Assembly (NCBI GenBank): GCA_900550525.1
Contig: URSN01000036.1
Coordinates: 1-16,670 of the forward strand
Source: an uncultured Eubacteriales bacterium
GTDB lineage: Bacteria; Bacillota; Clostridia; Christensenellales; CAG-138
Direction: 5' to 3'
DNA: 16,670 bases
Shown piece after piece: positions 16,670 through 16,670 of this stretch (position 1 is the stretch's first letter; the number at the start of each line of letters is the position of its first letter). The notes under the pieces were generated by a model that had not been told where the DNA came from, did no database searches, and was given only the letters and a program-made list of their open reading frames with translations. Made by a program: the position numbers and the translations under genes.

Positions 16670-16670
16670 C

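Overview
The window is a very GC-rich piece of bacterial chromosome, densely packed with genes almost all on the + strand. The order yicC - remA - gmk - rpoZ - priA, together with ligA directly behind a PcrA-type tail, is a Bacillota (Firmicutes) arrangement, and remA is characteristic of that phylum. The other proteins (a COG2509 flavoprotein, a BmrCD-like ABC pair, an AIR-synthase-like protein) fit a GC-rich Clostridia-type organism. This placement is an inference from gene content; no rRNA or other marker is present.

Region 1 (2-3318): the end of a gene with a PcrA/UvrD-type C-terminal domain, then NAD-dependent DNA ligase (ligA), then an AIR synthase/HypE-like protein whose start codon overlaps the ligA stop. 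Region 2 (3338-7784): a recognisable promoter, then yicC, remA, gmk and rpoZ, the first and last pairs joined by ATGA overlaps. After a short gap with a GC hairpin comes priA. coaBC, which often sits between rpoZ and priA, is absent. Region 3 (7857-11569): two half-transporters forming an asymmetric heterodimeric ABC exporter. Its degenerate and consensus ATP sites are distributed as expected for such a pair. Region 4 (11593-15303): an MFS-like membrane protein, a 52-residue single-span protein, a 119-residue membrane protein, a COG2509 FAD-dependent oxidoreductase, and a 227-residue protein that may combine a PD-(D/E)XK-like core with a winged helix. Overlaps, close spacing and good Shine-Dalgarno sites suggest one transcription unit, closed by an intrinsic terminator at 15396-15416. 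The membrane proteins and the 227-residue protein have no function I can name and are the best candidates for undescribed biology.

Region 5 (15432 to the end, - strand): a calcineurin-like metallophosphoesterase with its own promoter. A well-supported lipoprotein signal peptide starts at 16456 but is out of frame with the enzyme because of a run of 12 G (12 C on the coding strand) at 16336-16347. A 13- or 10-base run would join them. This is either a phase-variable surface enzyme or a homopolymer sequencing error, and it is the most notable observation here. The last ~118 bases may hold the 3' end of another - strand gene.

No tRNA, rRNA, CRISPR array, insertion sequence or integrase was seen.
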